64,000 bases of DNA from Diadophis punctatus similis (GCA_023053685.1 JALIGW010000005.1:55347242-55411241), one strand, 5' to 3'. Shown: positions 11,004 to 22,946, counted from the stretch's first letter. Numbers and translations are program-made. Notes: generated by a model from the sequence alone, not told the origin.

Positions 11004-11399
11004 AACTAAAGTGTCTATAGTAAATAATAGCTTAGAACTAACAAACAAAACAAATTCAACAACAAACCATAGATTATATCTCACTTAAACTTCCCATCTC
11101 CCAGCCTTCCACTAAAAAACCCAATTTCAACTAGCTTCTGGAAAGCTACTATACAGATGCCAATCTTGCTTCCAACTGGAGGACCAGAACCATAGTCAGA
11201 GAAACAGTGCTTTCTGACTTCATTCCTCCTTGTTCCTGAAAATAGAGCACTATAAATAGTATCTCCTGGGATGCTATTAGAGAAGACAGTCCTGAAGGTG
11301 CCAATCCATAAAGCAAACACTCTGAATTGCATCTAGAAAATGATTGGCTTGCAAGACTGATGCAATATGGTCATGTTTTTGTGCATGGACTAAATGTGG
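11004..11399. other. Unassigned AT-rich DNA
   Basis: No signature seen; the minus-strand frame 11332-11081 has no motif. Confidence 0.3.
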
Positions 11400-11920
11400 T
11401 CAATTGAATATTGAAGAACTTTCTATATATTTTTTTCTTCTTTGAATTTTTACAAGAGAAGCATGGGATTCTTCACACAATATTCTCAGCATCCACACAA
11501 TATTCTCTCTGGTCTGCATGTGTAACAAATATTATTCTCAGCCATCTCAAATCAGCCATCAATAGACACATTAACATCCATACACTATGCAAAAGAGACA
11601 ATCAACCAGCCCCAAAAGACTCCAGTACTTCTCCACCAGTAATTAGCACCCAGATCAGCATAGATTAACTCCAAGGTTAACTTCAGACCAACAATCAAGT
11701 AAACAATATCCCAGTCAAGAAACTGCCAAAGAGCCAACAGTAAACAGCCCAACCAAAGTATCTCTAAAATCACCCCCACCCACACAGACAGGCAAATCAC
11801 CAGAATATAAACTGACAGCAAACCACATTCCTTACTAGCACTGATGATGTTACCTAGTTAGGGTAATGCAATGTCTGCAAAAAAAACAACAAGCTCAGAG
11901 AGCACCAAGGACCCATCAAA
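11400..11920 (+). mobile_element. Probable Penelope-like element 3' part
   Basis: The last 75 bases (11838-11912) hold CTGATGATGTTACC, then GGGTAATG and CTGCAAAAAAAACAAC, ending CTCAGAGAGCACCAAGGACC, matching the fragments at 8096-8215. Upstream (11580-11820) is a C/A-rich stretch whose plus-strand reading resembles a decayed coding tail with many stops. The left boundary is a guess. Confidence 0.5.
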
Positions 11921-12834
11921 TATTATTCTGTATACAACCCTATTCTGCTGTAGCCCAAAATAAGAACCTATTGAGTCATGCTTTGTCTACATTGCACACT
12001 TATCCATGGTTGGCTAATTGGCTTATTCAGTTTTGGGAAGTTTACATAATGTACTGAACTATAAATTAATGTGGATCTGAGTTCCTACAACATACTTGAT
12101 AAAATGTGTTTAGGAAACCGTCCAGGTCTCACAAGGCAAAGATCTCAAATCAAGAATCTTGGTTCAGATTTTGGACATATGCAGAAGATCTGTTGACCGA
12201 AGGCAATGAACACTTCTGCCTCTTTTCCTCTGACCTTTATTAATGCTTCTATATTTGCAGTTGAAGTAAAAGGACTCTCTTTGTTCTTGAACTATTTTTT
12301 CAGGACCAAATGTTATCTCAAATGGGAACTAGACAAATTATTTATAGCTAATCATTTATTCTTCATGTTTCTACCCAGCATGGTAGGTAGCCTGCAGTCA
12401 TATAAGATTCAGAACCACTAAGCAATTACAAAATTCAAATAAGCTCATTTCCTGTAAAATTTTAAAAAAACCTTCCCTAGATATGTACAAAATAATTTTG
12501 ACAATATTAAAAGCAGATTAATCAAATCCAGCAATTTAAAATGAGGAAATAAAAATAAAAATAAAATGGGCTACTTCTTATAGGTCCTTAAGTAGTTTTC
12601 TACCCAGCTGGTTTTAAGAAGGAAGACATGGGCCCTGCCCACATCCTAGTCCACATAAATCTAATTCAATCTTCACCAAATGAATCTTCAAGAAGATATT
12701 CTGATTGATGAATGTTTTCCTAAACTATCCTTTTTGAACAAGAATCAAACTCTACATACATAAATCATCTCACATTATTTGAGACCATAATGTTATTTGT
12801 CTGTGAGCCTATTCATCGTGTTTCATAAACCACA
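11921..12834. other. Unassigned AT-rich DNA
   Basis: No recognisable repeat. The open frame 12206-12421 has no motif. 12540-12565 is a short AAAAT run. Confidence 0.35.
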
Positions 12835-13427
12835 ATTTGTTATTTATACATATAATAATTTACATGCCTCCTCCCTGGACTCTCAACAGCTCAAAATGAC
12901 ATAAGGAAATATCCGCAATCATAAATCATAAATTGTGTCTCAAAAATATGTTTCTAGGTTAATCCATTCCAGCTACTTGCTACTTCTTTCTTGAAGAGCC
13001 ATTGGAGGAGGGCCATTAGAGAAAACTCATTGACTGCTTTCTGAAAGGACAACAGGAAAAGGGTGACTCTCATCTCATGGCAATGAGGACATTACCACCA
13101 AAATGTCTGGTCACCTTGATAAGTCATGAGAAGGAGTCTAGGCCGGTCCGCTCAACTTAGGGGAAATGGATGGGCAAAGAAAAACAACACAGAAACAAGT
13201 ATGACAGTTGCAAAAAGAATGGAGAGAGGTAAACAAGACACCTCTCTCAGAAGGAAAGACTTTTTGATTTATTACATATAGTGGAAATGAAAAAGATAGG
13301 CAAGGGTTTTCAAATATTGTTTCTGCATTTAAGCTTTGTTTTAGAAAGAGAATAGTTATGGGTCTCCACTTTCTTCAATGATTTTACTTATCTGAAATTA
13401 TTGAACTTCTTGTGAGGTTGTCTAAGT
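12835..13427 (-). mobile_element. Possible old CR1 3' portion
   Basis: Segments such as CATCTCATGGCAATGAGGAC (about 13072) resemble the minus-strand 3' half of squamate CR1. Together with 15215-16190 and 17146-17560 it could be one ancient minus-strand CR1 split by later insertions. Divergence is high, so this is a weak call. Confidence 0.35.
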
Positions 13428-13589
13428 CAGTGTTTTTCAACCTTTTTTGTGCGAAGGCACACTTTTTTCATGAAAAAAATCACGAGGCACACCACCATTA
13501 GAAAATGTTAAAAAAATTTAACTCTGTGCCTATATTGACTATATATAAAGTAATTCTCTTGAATAGGAATCAAATAAACAAAAAGAAAT

Positions 13590-13794
13590 TATTTTTTCTT
13601 TCTTTCTGTCTGTCTGTCTGTCTTCTTTCTTCTTCTTTCCTTCCTTCCTAACATCTCTTTTTCTTTCTGTCTGTCTTCCTTCCTTCCTAACTTCTTTTTT
13701 TCTGTCTGTCTGTCTTCTTTCTTCTTCTTTCCTTCCTTCCTAACATCTCTTTTTCTTTCTTTCTGTCTTCCTTCCTTTCTAACTTCTTTCTTTT

Positions 13795-13837
<43 letters not shown>

Positions 13838-13889
13838 GTCTTTCTTTCTTTTTCTTTCTTTCTTTCTGTCTGTCTTCCTTCCTAACTTC

Positions 13890-13960
<71 letters not shown>

Positions 13961-14028
13961 GTCTTTCTGTCTTTCTGTCTTTCTTTCTTTTTCTTTCTTT
14001 CTTTCTGTCTGTCTTCCTTCCTAACTTC

Positions 14029-14087
<59 letters not shown>

Positions 14088-14242
14088 GTCTTTCTGTCTT
14101 TCTGTCTTTCTTTCTTTTTCTTTCTTTCTGTCTGTCTGTCTTCCTTCCTAACTTCTCTTTCTTTCTTTCTTTCTTTCTTTCTGTATTTCTGTCTTTCTTT
14201 CTTTTTCTTTCTTTCTTTCTGTCTGTCTTCCTTCCTAACTTC

Positions 14243-14322
<80 letters not shown>

Positions 14323-14412
14323 TCCGTCTGTCTGTCTTCTCCTTCCTTCCTTCCTTCCTTCCTTCCTTCCTTCCTTCCTTCCTTCCTTCCTTCCTTCCTT
14401 CCTTCCGTCTTT
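13590..14412. repeat. Polypyrimidine satellite-like tract (TTTC/TTCC/TCTG)n
   Basis: Pure pyrimidine apart from G in TCTG and a recurring TCCTAACTTCTCTTTC unit. Higher-order structure: the module CTTCCTTCCTAACTTCTCTTTC followed by a TTTC run and a TCTG run recurs at about 13872, 14012, 14140 and 14228. It ends in (TTCC)n at 14343-14406. The long Lys/Glu/Arg frames on the minus strand are its translation and not a protein. Confidence 0.95.
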
Positions 14413-14527
14413 CTCCCTGTAGGAGAAAGAAGGAACCTCTGTTGCCATCTCCCGCAGGGCTGCAGCCACCCGACTGAGTCCCCGACCGTGGCAGCATCCC
14501 TGCTGTTCTCTGGCCAAGCGGCGAAGG

Positions 14528-15049
14528 AGCCCTGGAGCCCTGACGCCGCCCTGCATCTCGGTCTCTTGGGGCTTGTCCGGCAGCCTGCTGGGATCGCTGC
14601 GACGCAGGGAGTGAAGGAGCTGCTATTGCCGCTCCGGCATGTCTCTGTGGCTGACCGGGGAGCCGCGTCCTTGTTAACAATGGAGAAGCTGCGCGGAGCA
14701 GAGGCGCCTGGCGAGCGAGGCGAGTGGCTGCATCGGCGGCAGGCTCCTGCCCGCATCTCCCGCCCGCTTGCCCACCTCTTGCCTTAGCATTTAAAAGAAT
14801 GAGAGGCGGGTGGGCGGGAGACGCGGGCAGGAGCCTGCAGCCGATGTAGCCACTCGCCTCGCTCGCCAGGCGCCTCTGCTCCGCGCAGCTTCTCCATTGT
14901 TAACAAGGACGCGGCTCCCCGGTCAGCCACAGAGACATGCCGGAGCGGCAATAGCAGCTCCTTCCCTCCCTGCGTCGCAGCCTTCCCAGTAGGCTGCCGG
15001 ACAAGCCCCAAGAGACCGAGATGCAGAGCGGCGTCAGGGCTCCAGGGCT
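14528..15049. repeat. GC-rich long inverted repeat, arms about 250 bp, loop about 18 bp
   Basis: The left arm (14528-14780) reads AGCCCTGGAGCCCTGACGCC inward; the right arm (14799-15049) is its near reverse complement, ending GGCGTCAGGGCTCCAGGGCT. The spacer is GCCTTAGCATTTAAAAGA. CpG-rich against an AT-rich neighbourhood. A transcript would fold into a very long hairpin. Confidence 0.92.
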
Positions 15050-15214
15050 AATATGGTAATAGAGGCATCTCTGTGTCCCGAAACCAACTTTTGGGACACA
15101 GAGATGTCCCGTAGCAAAAACACCCGGCGGGTGTTTTTCCCACGGCACACCTTACACTATGTCACGGCACACTAGTGTGCCGCGGCACAGTGGTTGAAAA
15201 ACACTGGTCTAAGT

Positions 15215-16190
15215 GAGTAATTTCTGTAGTGGGGTAAAGCCTGAATCAGACTATCTGAGTCAGATGATCCTGAATGTAATGAGAGCTTGAGTCATAAAAG
15301 GCATTAAAGGTAGTAACCAGTAACTTAGAATGGAACTGAAAACCAACAGTTAATTAGTTCAGCTACCATAAGATCAGCAGGTAGGCAGGGGCAATCAGAA
15401 TCAGTTTTAACTTCTGAATTGCCTTCAAAAGCAATTCCACCTAAACTAAATTGCAGTAATGCACATGCAAAGTACAAGGGTATTAGTTACTGTTACCAAC
15501 TCCTGTTCCAGAAAAGTCTGCAGTTTACAACTGGCACACAAGTTGAAACCGAGCAAAGTCTTCTTGGTTATGGCCTTCATATGCTATTTAAACAGGAACT
15601 GCAAGTCCAGAAGGACTTCCAGGTTTCAGAGGTATTGCCACCTTATCCACAGATAAAGATGGAGGAATTCTGGAACCCACTTCTAGAACCCAAGATAAAT
15701 ATGGAGAAATGTAAGCATACATTTTTTCTTACTGGGATTCATCCTAAATGTGTTCTGTTCCACAAAATACTTCATCATCTCTAGGCTCTGGTTCAAGATT
15801 TCTAGTACACCTTTTCTCTTCATCCTGAGCATGAAATATAAGCTAGGTAGCATCAGCATAGTACTGCTATCCTATCCTAAAATAATGGGTAATCTCTCCT
15901 AATGAATTTACATATATATGGTAAACAAAATATGGAAGAAAGTTAAGCTCTGAGACATCACATATTAAAGAGCCCAAGGATTTGGTCTCCCTTTCCACAA
16001 ACCAATTGATATATTCTTGTTAGCCTGTTGGCTATGCAAAATAGTCCAGATCAGAAGCACAATTAGGAACATTAGTTCTATCTTTATTGTAAGGTTACTT
16101 TAACAGAATCTTGCAAGACTGTATGCATTTCTGCTCTCCTTTCCTTTTACTCTCTGGAAAATGACGCAGGTCTTTTCTGAAATGTGTCCT
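15215..16190 (-). mobile_element. Probable old CR1 LINE middle portion
   Basis: Minus-strand similarity to CR1/L3 internal sequence: AAGTCCAGAAGGACTTCCAG (about 15605) and a degenerate AAAGGTAGTAACCAGTAACTTAGAATGG block (about 15305) equivalent to 16780-16815 of the young copy. Very degraded. The frame 15419-15784 is incidental. Confidence 0.45.
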
Positions 16191-16221
16191 ATGCTCTTCT
16201 TCCTTCTGAGGCCCGAGATAC

Positions 16222-16345
<124 letters not shown>

Positions 16346-16910
16346 GGTTCTTATATGCCGCCCTACTCCCGAGGGACTCAGGGCGGCGTACAGCAATATA
16401 CAAGAACACTAGAAAATAAACATTAATTAAAAATCAAGTTAAAAAGTTAAAAAATTAAATATTTAAAAAAATATCCATCGACCAGACATACCCGGGGGAG
16501 AGCTCAAATGGACAGGTCTCTACCCCCTGCCTGCAGGAAAAGCCATGTCTTGACGGCTTTTCGGAAGGCCAGTAGGGTGGGGATAGTTCGGGTCTCTGGG
16601 GGAAGTTGGTTCCAGAGTGCGGGGACCCCCACAGAGAAGGCCCTCCCCCTAGGGCCCGCCAGCCGGCATTGTTTGGCTGATGGGACCTGGAGGAGACCAA
16701 CTCTGTGGGCCCTAACCAGACGAAGGGAAGTATGAGGCAAAATGCGGTCCCGAAGATAGCCTGGTCCTAAGCCATGAAGGGCTTTAAAAATGATGATCAA
16801 CACCTTGAATTGTACCCGGAGACCGATGGGCAACCAATGCAGCTGGCGGAGTATAGGTGTAACATGGGTGTACCTTGGCACACCCACTACAGCACGCGCA
16901 GCCGCATTAT
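16346..16910 (-). pseudogene. Young CR1/L3-type LINE 3' fragment with intact terminal ORF
   Basis: The minus strand 16887-16504 is open for 127 codons. It reads MGVPRYTHVTPILRQLHWLP, then GLRVQFKVLIIIFKALHGLG, then GRAFSVGVPALWNQLPPETR, ending at a natural stop. It matches the copy at 5705-6593, without that copy's frameshift in this region. The 3' end carries GCCGCCCTACTCCCGAGGGA. Truncated at its 5' end, where a SINE follows. Probably the most recent CR1/L3 copy of this subfamily here. Confidence 0.88.
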
Positions 16911-17143
16911 GAGCTGAAGTGGTGCAGTGGTTAAATGCTGCGACTGCAGGCTGACTGCTAGTTCAGTAGTTCAGCTGTTCAAATCTCACTAGGCTCAAGG
17001 TTGACTCAGCCTTCCATCCTTCCGAGGTCGGTAAAATGAGGACCCAGATTGTTGGGGGCAATATGCTGAACTCTGTAAACCGTTTAGAGAGGGCTGTAAA
17101 GCACTATGAAGCGGTATATAAGTAAAAGTGCTATTGCTATTTT
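16911..17143 (+). mobile_element. Sauria-type SINE, second subfamily
   Basis: Starts GAGCTGAAGTGGTGCAGTGG and has the duplicated block AGTTCAGTAGTTCAGCTGTT that separates this subfamily from the GCGGTGGCGCAGTGG copies. Core and GCTATTGCTATT tail intact. The same subfamily occurs at 38959 and 58202. Confidence 0.92.
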
Positions 17144-17145
17144 GC

Positions 17146-17560
17146 ACCAACCTTAAGTCTCTGGATACTTTTACATTACCAGTAGTCCAGTCTGCAGCTT
17201 TGGCTCCTGTCTCCCAAGATTATTCTCACATGCCATTAAACTACCTAATCCTCATTCTAGCCCCCACCACAGCAAAACAGTGCCCCATCAATATCTAGCT
17301 CATAAAGAGAATCCCAAAGGATACCACGATCAAGGGTCTCAAATGCTAACAAGAGGGGTGCATCCCTGTACTTAAGTCCTGCTACAAATCACCTACAAAA
17401 GCTCTCCATCCCATGCCTGATTCTGAAATCAGAGTAGGCAAGGTCCAGGTAATCCGTTTCATAAGGGCCCCCCTGTAAATACTGCCCCACTAACTTCTCC
17501 TGGAAAGAAAAGGTTGAAATTCACTGATCCAAAATTACTGGGCCAAGTCATTTTGGACAA
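17146..17560 (-). mobile_element. Old CR1 LINE internal fragment
   Basis: The minus strand matches CR1/L3 internal sequence. On the plus strand the recognisable pieces are AGAATCCCAAAGGATACCAC, GATCAAGGGTCTCAAATGCT, CTCTCCATCCCATGCCTGAT and AAGGTCCAGGTAATCCGTTT. It likely belongs to the same old element as 15215-16190. Confidence 0.55.
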
Positions 17561-19234
17561 CTATCTCAGTTTAGATCAATTCTACTGTAGGTCATCTCAA
17601 AATACATCATTTTTGTTACTTTATGCCCAGCCAAAATCTAGCTCCAAGTTGAGTATCAGTCATTTTGTCTTTGAATTGCTTTGTAAATAAATAACAGAGC
17701 CTACTGAAATATCTCTTACTACACTACTGTCCAGTATGGCATAAATAACCAAATCTGTAGCACTGTAAATGGAGAGTTATGGTTTAGTAGGCTGTATAAA
17801 ACAAAGCACTTGTGGCTTATTTAATAAATTACAGTTAAAGAAACCAGAATTTAGCATACAGATATTTCCAACCCATATGACTAACATTACCAATGAGGGT
17901 TAATTATTCTATTGATGTGTGTGTACATAAAACAGAGGAAGATCATATAGAAGGTCTGTTTTTATTTCTAAAAAAATCATATACAGTAGACCTTCCCCTT
18001 CTTGATTTGTTCAGAGGCTGGTATTAATTGGATTGTTGCTAGGATTAGAACAGAGAGTAATTGAAGAGAAGTTCTGCCAGCCAACCTAAAACCTGACTTC
18101 AGCCTTTTTCAATGAGGTTAACTATTGTTTTTATTAAATCATGACAACACTATAGCATAATTAATTACTTGTATATTATAATAATATTATTATAATAATT
18201 TAAGCAAATAGTCAAAACTCAAGCATTCTGTTTCTCAATGCAAAATTAAACATCATTTGGAGCTCTGAATGTCTTCTCAATATCTGAACTTAGCTGATAT
18301 ATTAATCACAAATAGATACAGTTGGGCTTCTGTGACAACAAATACTCTTTGTGTGTTGGATCAGATTTAATGAAATCAGTCTAAGAAATGAGAGATACAG
18401 TAGTTTATTCTACTGGTGCAGATGCCCTTTTCACTGTAACTATACCATTGTTCTGTATTCCAAAAGCAAGGAATAAAATGACATGAATTAAAAGTCAGGA
18501 CTTTTGATGAGCTTTTTGACTTAACATGCAGGGCGTTTTAATTTAAATATACAGCATTATTTCATTAAATATGCAGCATTAATCACAGAGAGTATTCAGA
18601 AACTATACTGAATAATGACCTATGGTGGGTGGATGGAAAGGCAAAAGTGGGGTTCAGCTGTTCTAAGACATCTTGGCAACTACACTATGAAAACAAGAAA
18701 TAGGGGTCTCTCACATATTCAAAGGCGCACTACAAGTGTCAGAAATCTCTTATTTAAAATGGTTCTTTTGTGTGTATGTGGGAAGAACTAGGATGCCAGT
18801 ACAAATGTTGGACCAAATATGTATTTTTCCCCAAAGTGCAGAAAGAACCAACTGTAGAGGGAAATAATAATTACTGAGATCACAAACAGTATTGGGGAGA
18901 ATTTAATCCTCTCCTTTTCTGCAGCAATCCTAAGGAAAAAATAATGTTCAATTCACTTTTGATGTAAATTGTAGACTACTGTGGATATACAGCCTTTAAG
19001 GGTACTTCTTATAGCAGTTAGATGTCTGAGTAGCCTGCCTGAGGCTGTACTGAATCAGACATCATATATCTTACCCATACAACAAAAATGAACAGCCAAA
19101 ATCAAGTTTAAGACTTTCCTAGGGGATCTATTTGTGGTATAAATACATCAGCCTTCAAGCCAGTAGTCTTACAGGTCACAATAACCTCAAGAGAAGAAAA
19201 AATGATAATTTCACTCAAGTATCAACATGTCTTA
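17561..19234. other. Unassigned AT-rich DNA
   Basis: 1.7 kb with no terminus, microsatellite or motif I can name. A short TATAATAATATTATTATAATAA palindrome-like run lies at about 18176-18200. Confidence 0.35.
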
Positions 19235-20400
19235 TGACAATTCTGTAGGTCTCTGGACCCCTATATAATTGGATAGCTGCATTCATGTCAAACAGGCAAC
19301 AAGTGGTCAAAATAGGGAGCGCCCTATCAAATCCTTCACCTGTTAACAGCTGTGTCCCCCAAGGCAGCATTCTAGGACTAACACTCTTCATACATTACAT
19401 AAATGACCTTTGTGATCATATTATAAGCAACTGCATTCTCTTTGCCGATGATGTAAAACTATTTAACACCACCGACAATGCTGCTACCCTTCAAAAAGAC
19501 CTTGACTTTGTGTCAGAATAATCAAACAATTGGCAACTCCAAATCTCAACCAACAAATGCTCTGTCTTACACATTGGCAAAAAGAATCAGAACACAAAAT
19601 ACAAGCTGAGTGAACACGACCTCATAGATGACCTTCACTCTGTCAAGGACCTTGGAGTACTCATATCTAAGAATCTAAGTGCCAGAGCCCACTGTAACAA
19701 CATCGCCAAAAAGGCATTAAGAGTTGTAAGTCTAATCTTGCGTAGCTTCTTGTCCGGTAATATTACACTACTAACCAGAGCATACAAAACCTTTGCTAGA
19801 CCAATTCTCGAATACAGCTCACCTGTCTGGAACCCGTACTGCATATCGGACATTAATACAATTGAACTTGTCCAGAGATATTTCACAAGAAGAGTCCTCC
19901 ACTCCTCTGCTCGCAACAGAATACCTTATGCCACCAGACTTGAAATTCTGGGATTAGACAGTTTAGAACTACGCCACCGTCGATATGACCTAAGCGTAGT
20001 TCATAAAATTATCTGCTACAATGTCCTACCTGTCAATGACTACTTCAGCTTCAACCACAACAATACACGAGCACACAATAGATACAAACTTAAAGTTAAC
20101 TGCTCCAAACTTGACTGCAGAAAATACAACTTCAGCAACAGAGTGGTCAATGCCTGGAATGCACTACCTGAGTCTGTGGTTTCACCCCCAAACCCCCAAA
20201 ATTTTAACCTTAGACTGTCTACTGTTGACCTCACCCCCTTCCTAAGAGGTCTGAAAGCGCACCAGCGTGCCTACCGTACTTGTCCTAATGTACCCTTTTA
20301 TTTCTATTTGTATACATTTCATGTATTCAAATCATGTTTATACTTATATGTACTATCTAATATGTGTTTGACAAAATAAATAAATAAATAATAAAGAAAA
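19235..20400 (+). pseudogene. Non-LTR retrotransposon reverse transcriptase, 3' half, one stop codon
   Basis: From 19285 one frame runs to the stop at 20377, broken only by TAA at 19519. The homologous copy at 62941 has TGG there, so it is a nonsense change. Motifs: PQGSILGLTLFIHYINDL (RT motif with PQGS), LFADDVKLFN (catalytic FADD box, about 19440-19470), LQISTNKCSVLHIG, KDLGVLIS (about 19650-19672), AYKTFARPILEYSSPVWNP, RRVLHSSARNRIPY and VVNAWNALPESVV. This is the palm, thumb and C-terminal domain of a CR1/Rex1-like LINE. The endonuclease and RT N-terminus are missing. The 3' end is AAATAAATAAATAATAAAG. Related copies lie at 24781, 28785, 55487 and 62858. Confidence 0.88.
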
Positions 20401-20450
20401 AAAGAAAGAAAAAAGAAAGAAAAGAAAGAAAAGAAAAGAAAAGAAAAGGC
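20401..20450. repeat. A/G-rich simple tract (AAAG)n
   Basis: AAAAGAAAG-type units directly after the LINE tail. Confidence 0.85.
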
Positions 20451-20459
20451 AGCAAGACA

Positions 20460-21840
20460 GAAAGATTCAATTACATTTGCTCAGAGTCATTAAGAATTGG
20501 ATGGCATATAAATTTAATAAAATTATGATTACAGCTGAATAGATACCATTGAATGATATATAAGTGTCACTAAGGACTGAACCCAACCACTGATGAAACA
20601 TAATCAGTTTTTTTTAATATAGTATCACATGTCTCAAAGATTTCAATATTTAATTCCCACTATTTTAGAGGCAGAGAGAAGAATTTTTAATCATTTCAAG
20701 GAACTAAGAGAACAGAAACTGCATGTGTCTTCTATATAATTTATTTATTTTTGCTCATTGATACAAAACTTTACTTTAAATAAATAATACTTTAAATAAA
20801 TAATACTTTAAATTTTCTTTTGGACAATTTTGAACGGGAAATAAAAAAGAAGCCATTACTTCTATTCTAAGATTAATTGCTTCCTCTGCAATTGTTATTT
20901 AAGAGAGAATAAAGAACTTTTGCAGTTTTAATTATTTTTTATTTACTAAATGTCTATACTTCCCATCATACCCAAATGACTCTGGCAGATATACAGTTAT
21001 AATGGATTTCTTACTTCACCCCAATAAATCTTCCTTATTAGAAAGTTCTTGCTCAGTTCCCCCAATTTTGAAATACTTTTGACAATTAGGGACGGGCTTG
21101 TCTACTTGATTAATAATCAAGGCTGTCACTTTGCTGCTTCAAATTTTCTTCTACTTTGCCATCTTCCAAGCAAGTAAGCGCCAAATACAGTCACTATGGC
21201 TCAGCACAGAAACGTTTTGTTCAATAGAAGTGTTATAACATTCCATTTTTTTGAAGTGAGGAGGTTGTTTTTAACATTTATACATGAATGGCTCCATCAC
21301 ACAAACTGTTACTTTATTTGGTTGGCAATTTTTTATCAGTAGCATTGATTTTGAAAGCAAAAGAAAGGGGGTCTTAAATAATAATATGTAGTTAGAAAGG
21401 TGCTATAAACTTCATTCAAGTCAAAAAAGACAATTAAAATTGTCCACTGTCAAAAAAGAATATGTCTAATCAAAGCACTTGTCTGGATTGAATTGATACC
21501 TTTTGCTTTGTTAGCTTGTTTGGAAGACATGATTTATGATTTAAGAGATTTTTTTTAAAAAGCCTCCCTCCTATGTCCCCCCCCCCTCGACCTTGGAAGC
21601 TTTGTGCCAGTAAACTCTGAAAGCTCTTTGCTGAAAGTGTTGCTAAGGTGATGTGGGATAGAAATGGAGTAGCATTTCATTATCGACTTATTTACAAAGG
21701 AATATGAATGAAAATCTCATGTCATAGCAAGGCAACATTGTGCTTTTAATTAACCATTTCAGATCTGGGATGTGCAGACCTCGGCCAAATGATCAAGCTC
21801 CTTTCTACCAATACCTTCTTTGAAAATTAAAAACGAGGGC
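20460..21840. other. Unassigned DNA, possibly conserved non-coding
   Basis: No repeat signature. 21480-21830 has balanced composition and no simple repeats apart from C9 at 21579, so it could be a constrained non-coding segment, but nothing in the sequence proves it. Confidence 0.3.
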
Positions 21841-22391
21841 TGTAGGAAGTTAGCACCCACCCCTCTCCTAGAAAAATGAAATATCCTAGGAAATATTAAA
21901 AAGGCAGAATATTATTCTATATATCCCTGAAAACATGTTTTTAGACAGGAAAAGACTCACTCATCCCCCCCACACACCTTTCTATTCTACATAACAAGCA
22001 TCTACAGGAAGAACCATAATAGGAATCCCAAAGCTCTTTCATTACACTACATGGGACCTGGGAAGATTACATCAGCCAAGCCTGGGACTCAGGACAGCCC
22101 ACAAGAGTTGTCCCAGCATGCCCCTGGGAGTGTGACAGCCAATGGGATACATTTCTGTACAGGAGCAGGGAGGCCCCAGGGCGGGGCCCAAGAGAGAGCA
22201 TAAAACCAGGAGACTCAGCATCTTTGCCTTTCCTTTTCTCTTCACCCACATCTGGAAGCATGTGATCCACCTTTTCTGTTCATGCCATGTGCTCCTGCCC
22301 TCCATTAAAACCTTCTTTCCAAGCAACTTCCATGAATCCAGTGTCTTTTTCCCCACTTGGAACTGAACCCAGAAGGATATTCCTTACAACA
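21841..22391 (+). mobile_element. Solo LTR (family A, plus orientation), 551 bp
   Basis: Begins TGTAGGAAGTTAGCACC and ends AGGATATTCCTTACAACA (TG...CA). It is flanked by a perfect 4-bp duplication GGGC (21837-21840 and 22392-22395). Collinear with the reverse of 10315-10981, with about 116 bp fewer. CAGCCAATGGG (about 22136) looks like a CCAAT box, GCATAAAACC (about 22198) a TATA-like box and CCATTAAAACC (about 22302) a poly(A)-type signal. This gives a plausible U3-R-U5 order on the plus strand. No internal retroviral genes are present. Confidence 0.88.
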
Positions 22392-22395
22392 GGGC

Positions 22396-22946
22396 ATTAA
22401 GATATGGAGATGTGCAGAGTTTTAGCACAGGGATCAGATTTAAAACAAATGATATACAAAGAATAATTTTACTCCAAGAATTCAAAAAGACCTTCATTTG
22501 TTGTGAAGAATAATGCAATTCTGTGGGATATTGTCAGTTATCTATAAGCCATGTAAATAATTTTTGCTCCAGAAAAAAATGCAGTGTATGTTCAGTGTCA
22601 GAATTTTGCCTGAGTCACCAAAGCTTTGGCTTCTTTTAAAAGGGAGGAAATGCCATCTCTCTAGCTGTATTGTAAACCATCTGAACAGAAATATATTTAG
22701 AAGTAGCTATATCACATTTAGCATTCAACAGAGCACTGGAGAAAGAAAAAACACACTGACACATGTTAAATATTTTTAGGTCTTCTTGATTTGGGCTCTA
22801 AAAATACTTTACTGAAATTAACTGAAATACTCCACCAATTTTGTATGAGCATTTCAAATTTTCTGTTTTTTCTTAATATCCTTCCTTCAAGGAAGAAATA
22901 ATTTCAAGCAAGGAAATATATGCCCAGGTAGTCTCTGGGAGTCAAG

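Larger units (their letters stand above)
13428..15206. mobile_element. hAT-type element with internal satellite and palindrome, 1779 bp
   Basis: The terminal inverted repeat is exact: CAGTGTTTTTCAACC on the left and GGTTGAAAAACACTG on the right. The 8-bp target duplication GTCTAAGT is perfect (13420-13427 and 15207-15214). A subterminal GGCACAC-type motif recurs at both ends (about 13458 and 13486 left; GGCACACTAGTGTGCC near 15166 right). The inside has no transposase. It holds about 820 bp of pyrimidine tetranucleotide repeats (13590-14412) and a GC-rich inverted repeat with arms of about 250 bp (14528-14780 and 14799-15049). Non-autonomous and unusually long for a MITE. Confidence 0.9.

Noticed and set aside
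13882..14756. Long minus-strand ORFs rich in Lys, Glu and Arg
   Set aside because: They are translations of the TTTC/TTCC satellite plus the palindrome; the period of the repeat keeps several frames open.
14488..15011. Two convergent similar ORFs (about 99 and 75 codons) as paralogous genes
   Set aside because: They are the two arms of the same palindrome read on opposite strands.
14528..15049. CpG island promoter of a host gene
   Set aside because: GC- and CpG-rich, but it is a long inverted repeat inside a transposed hAT unit with no adjacent gene.
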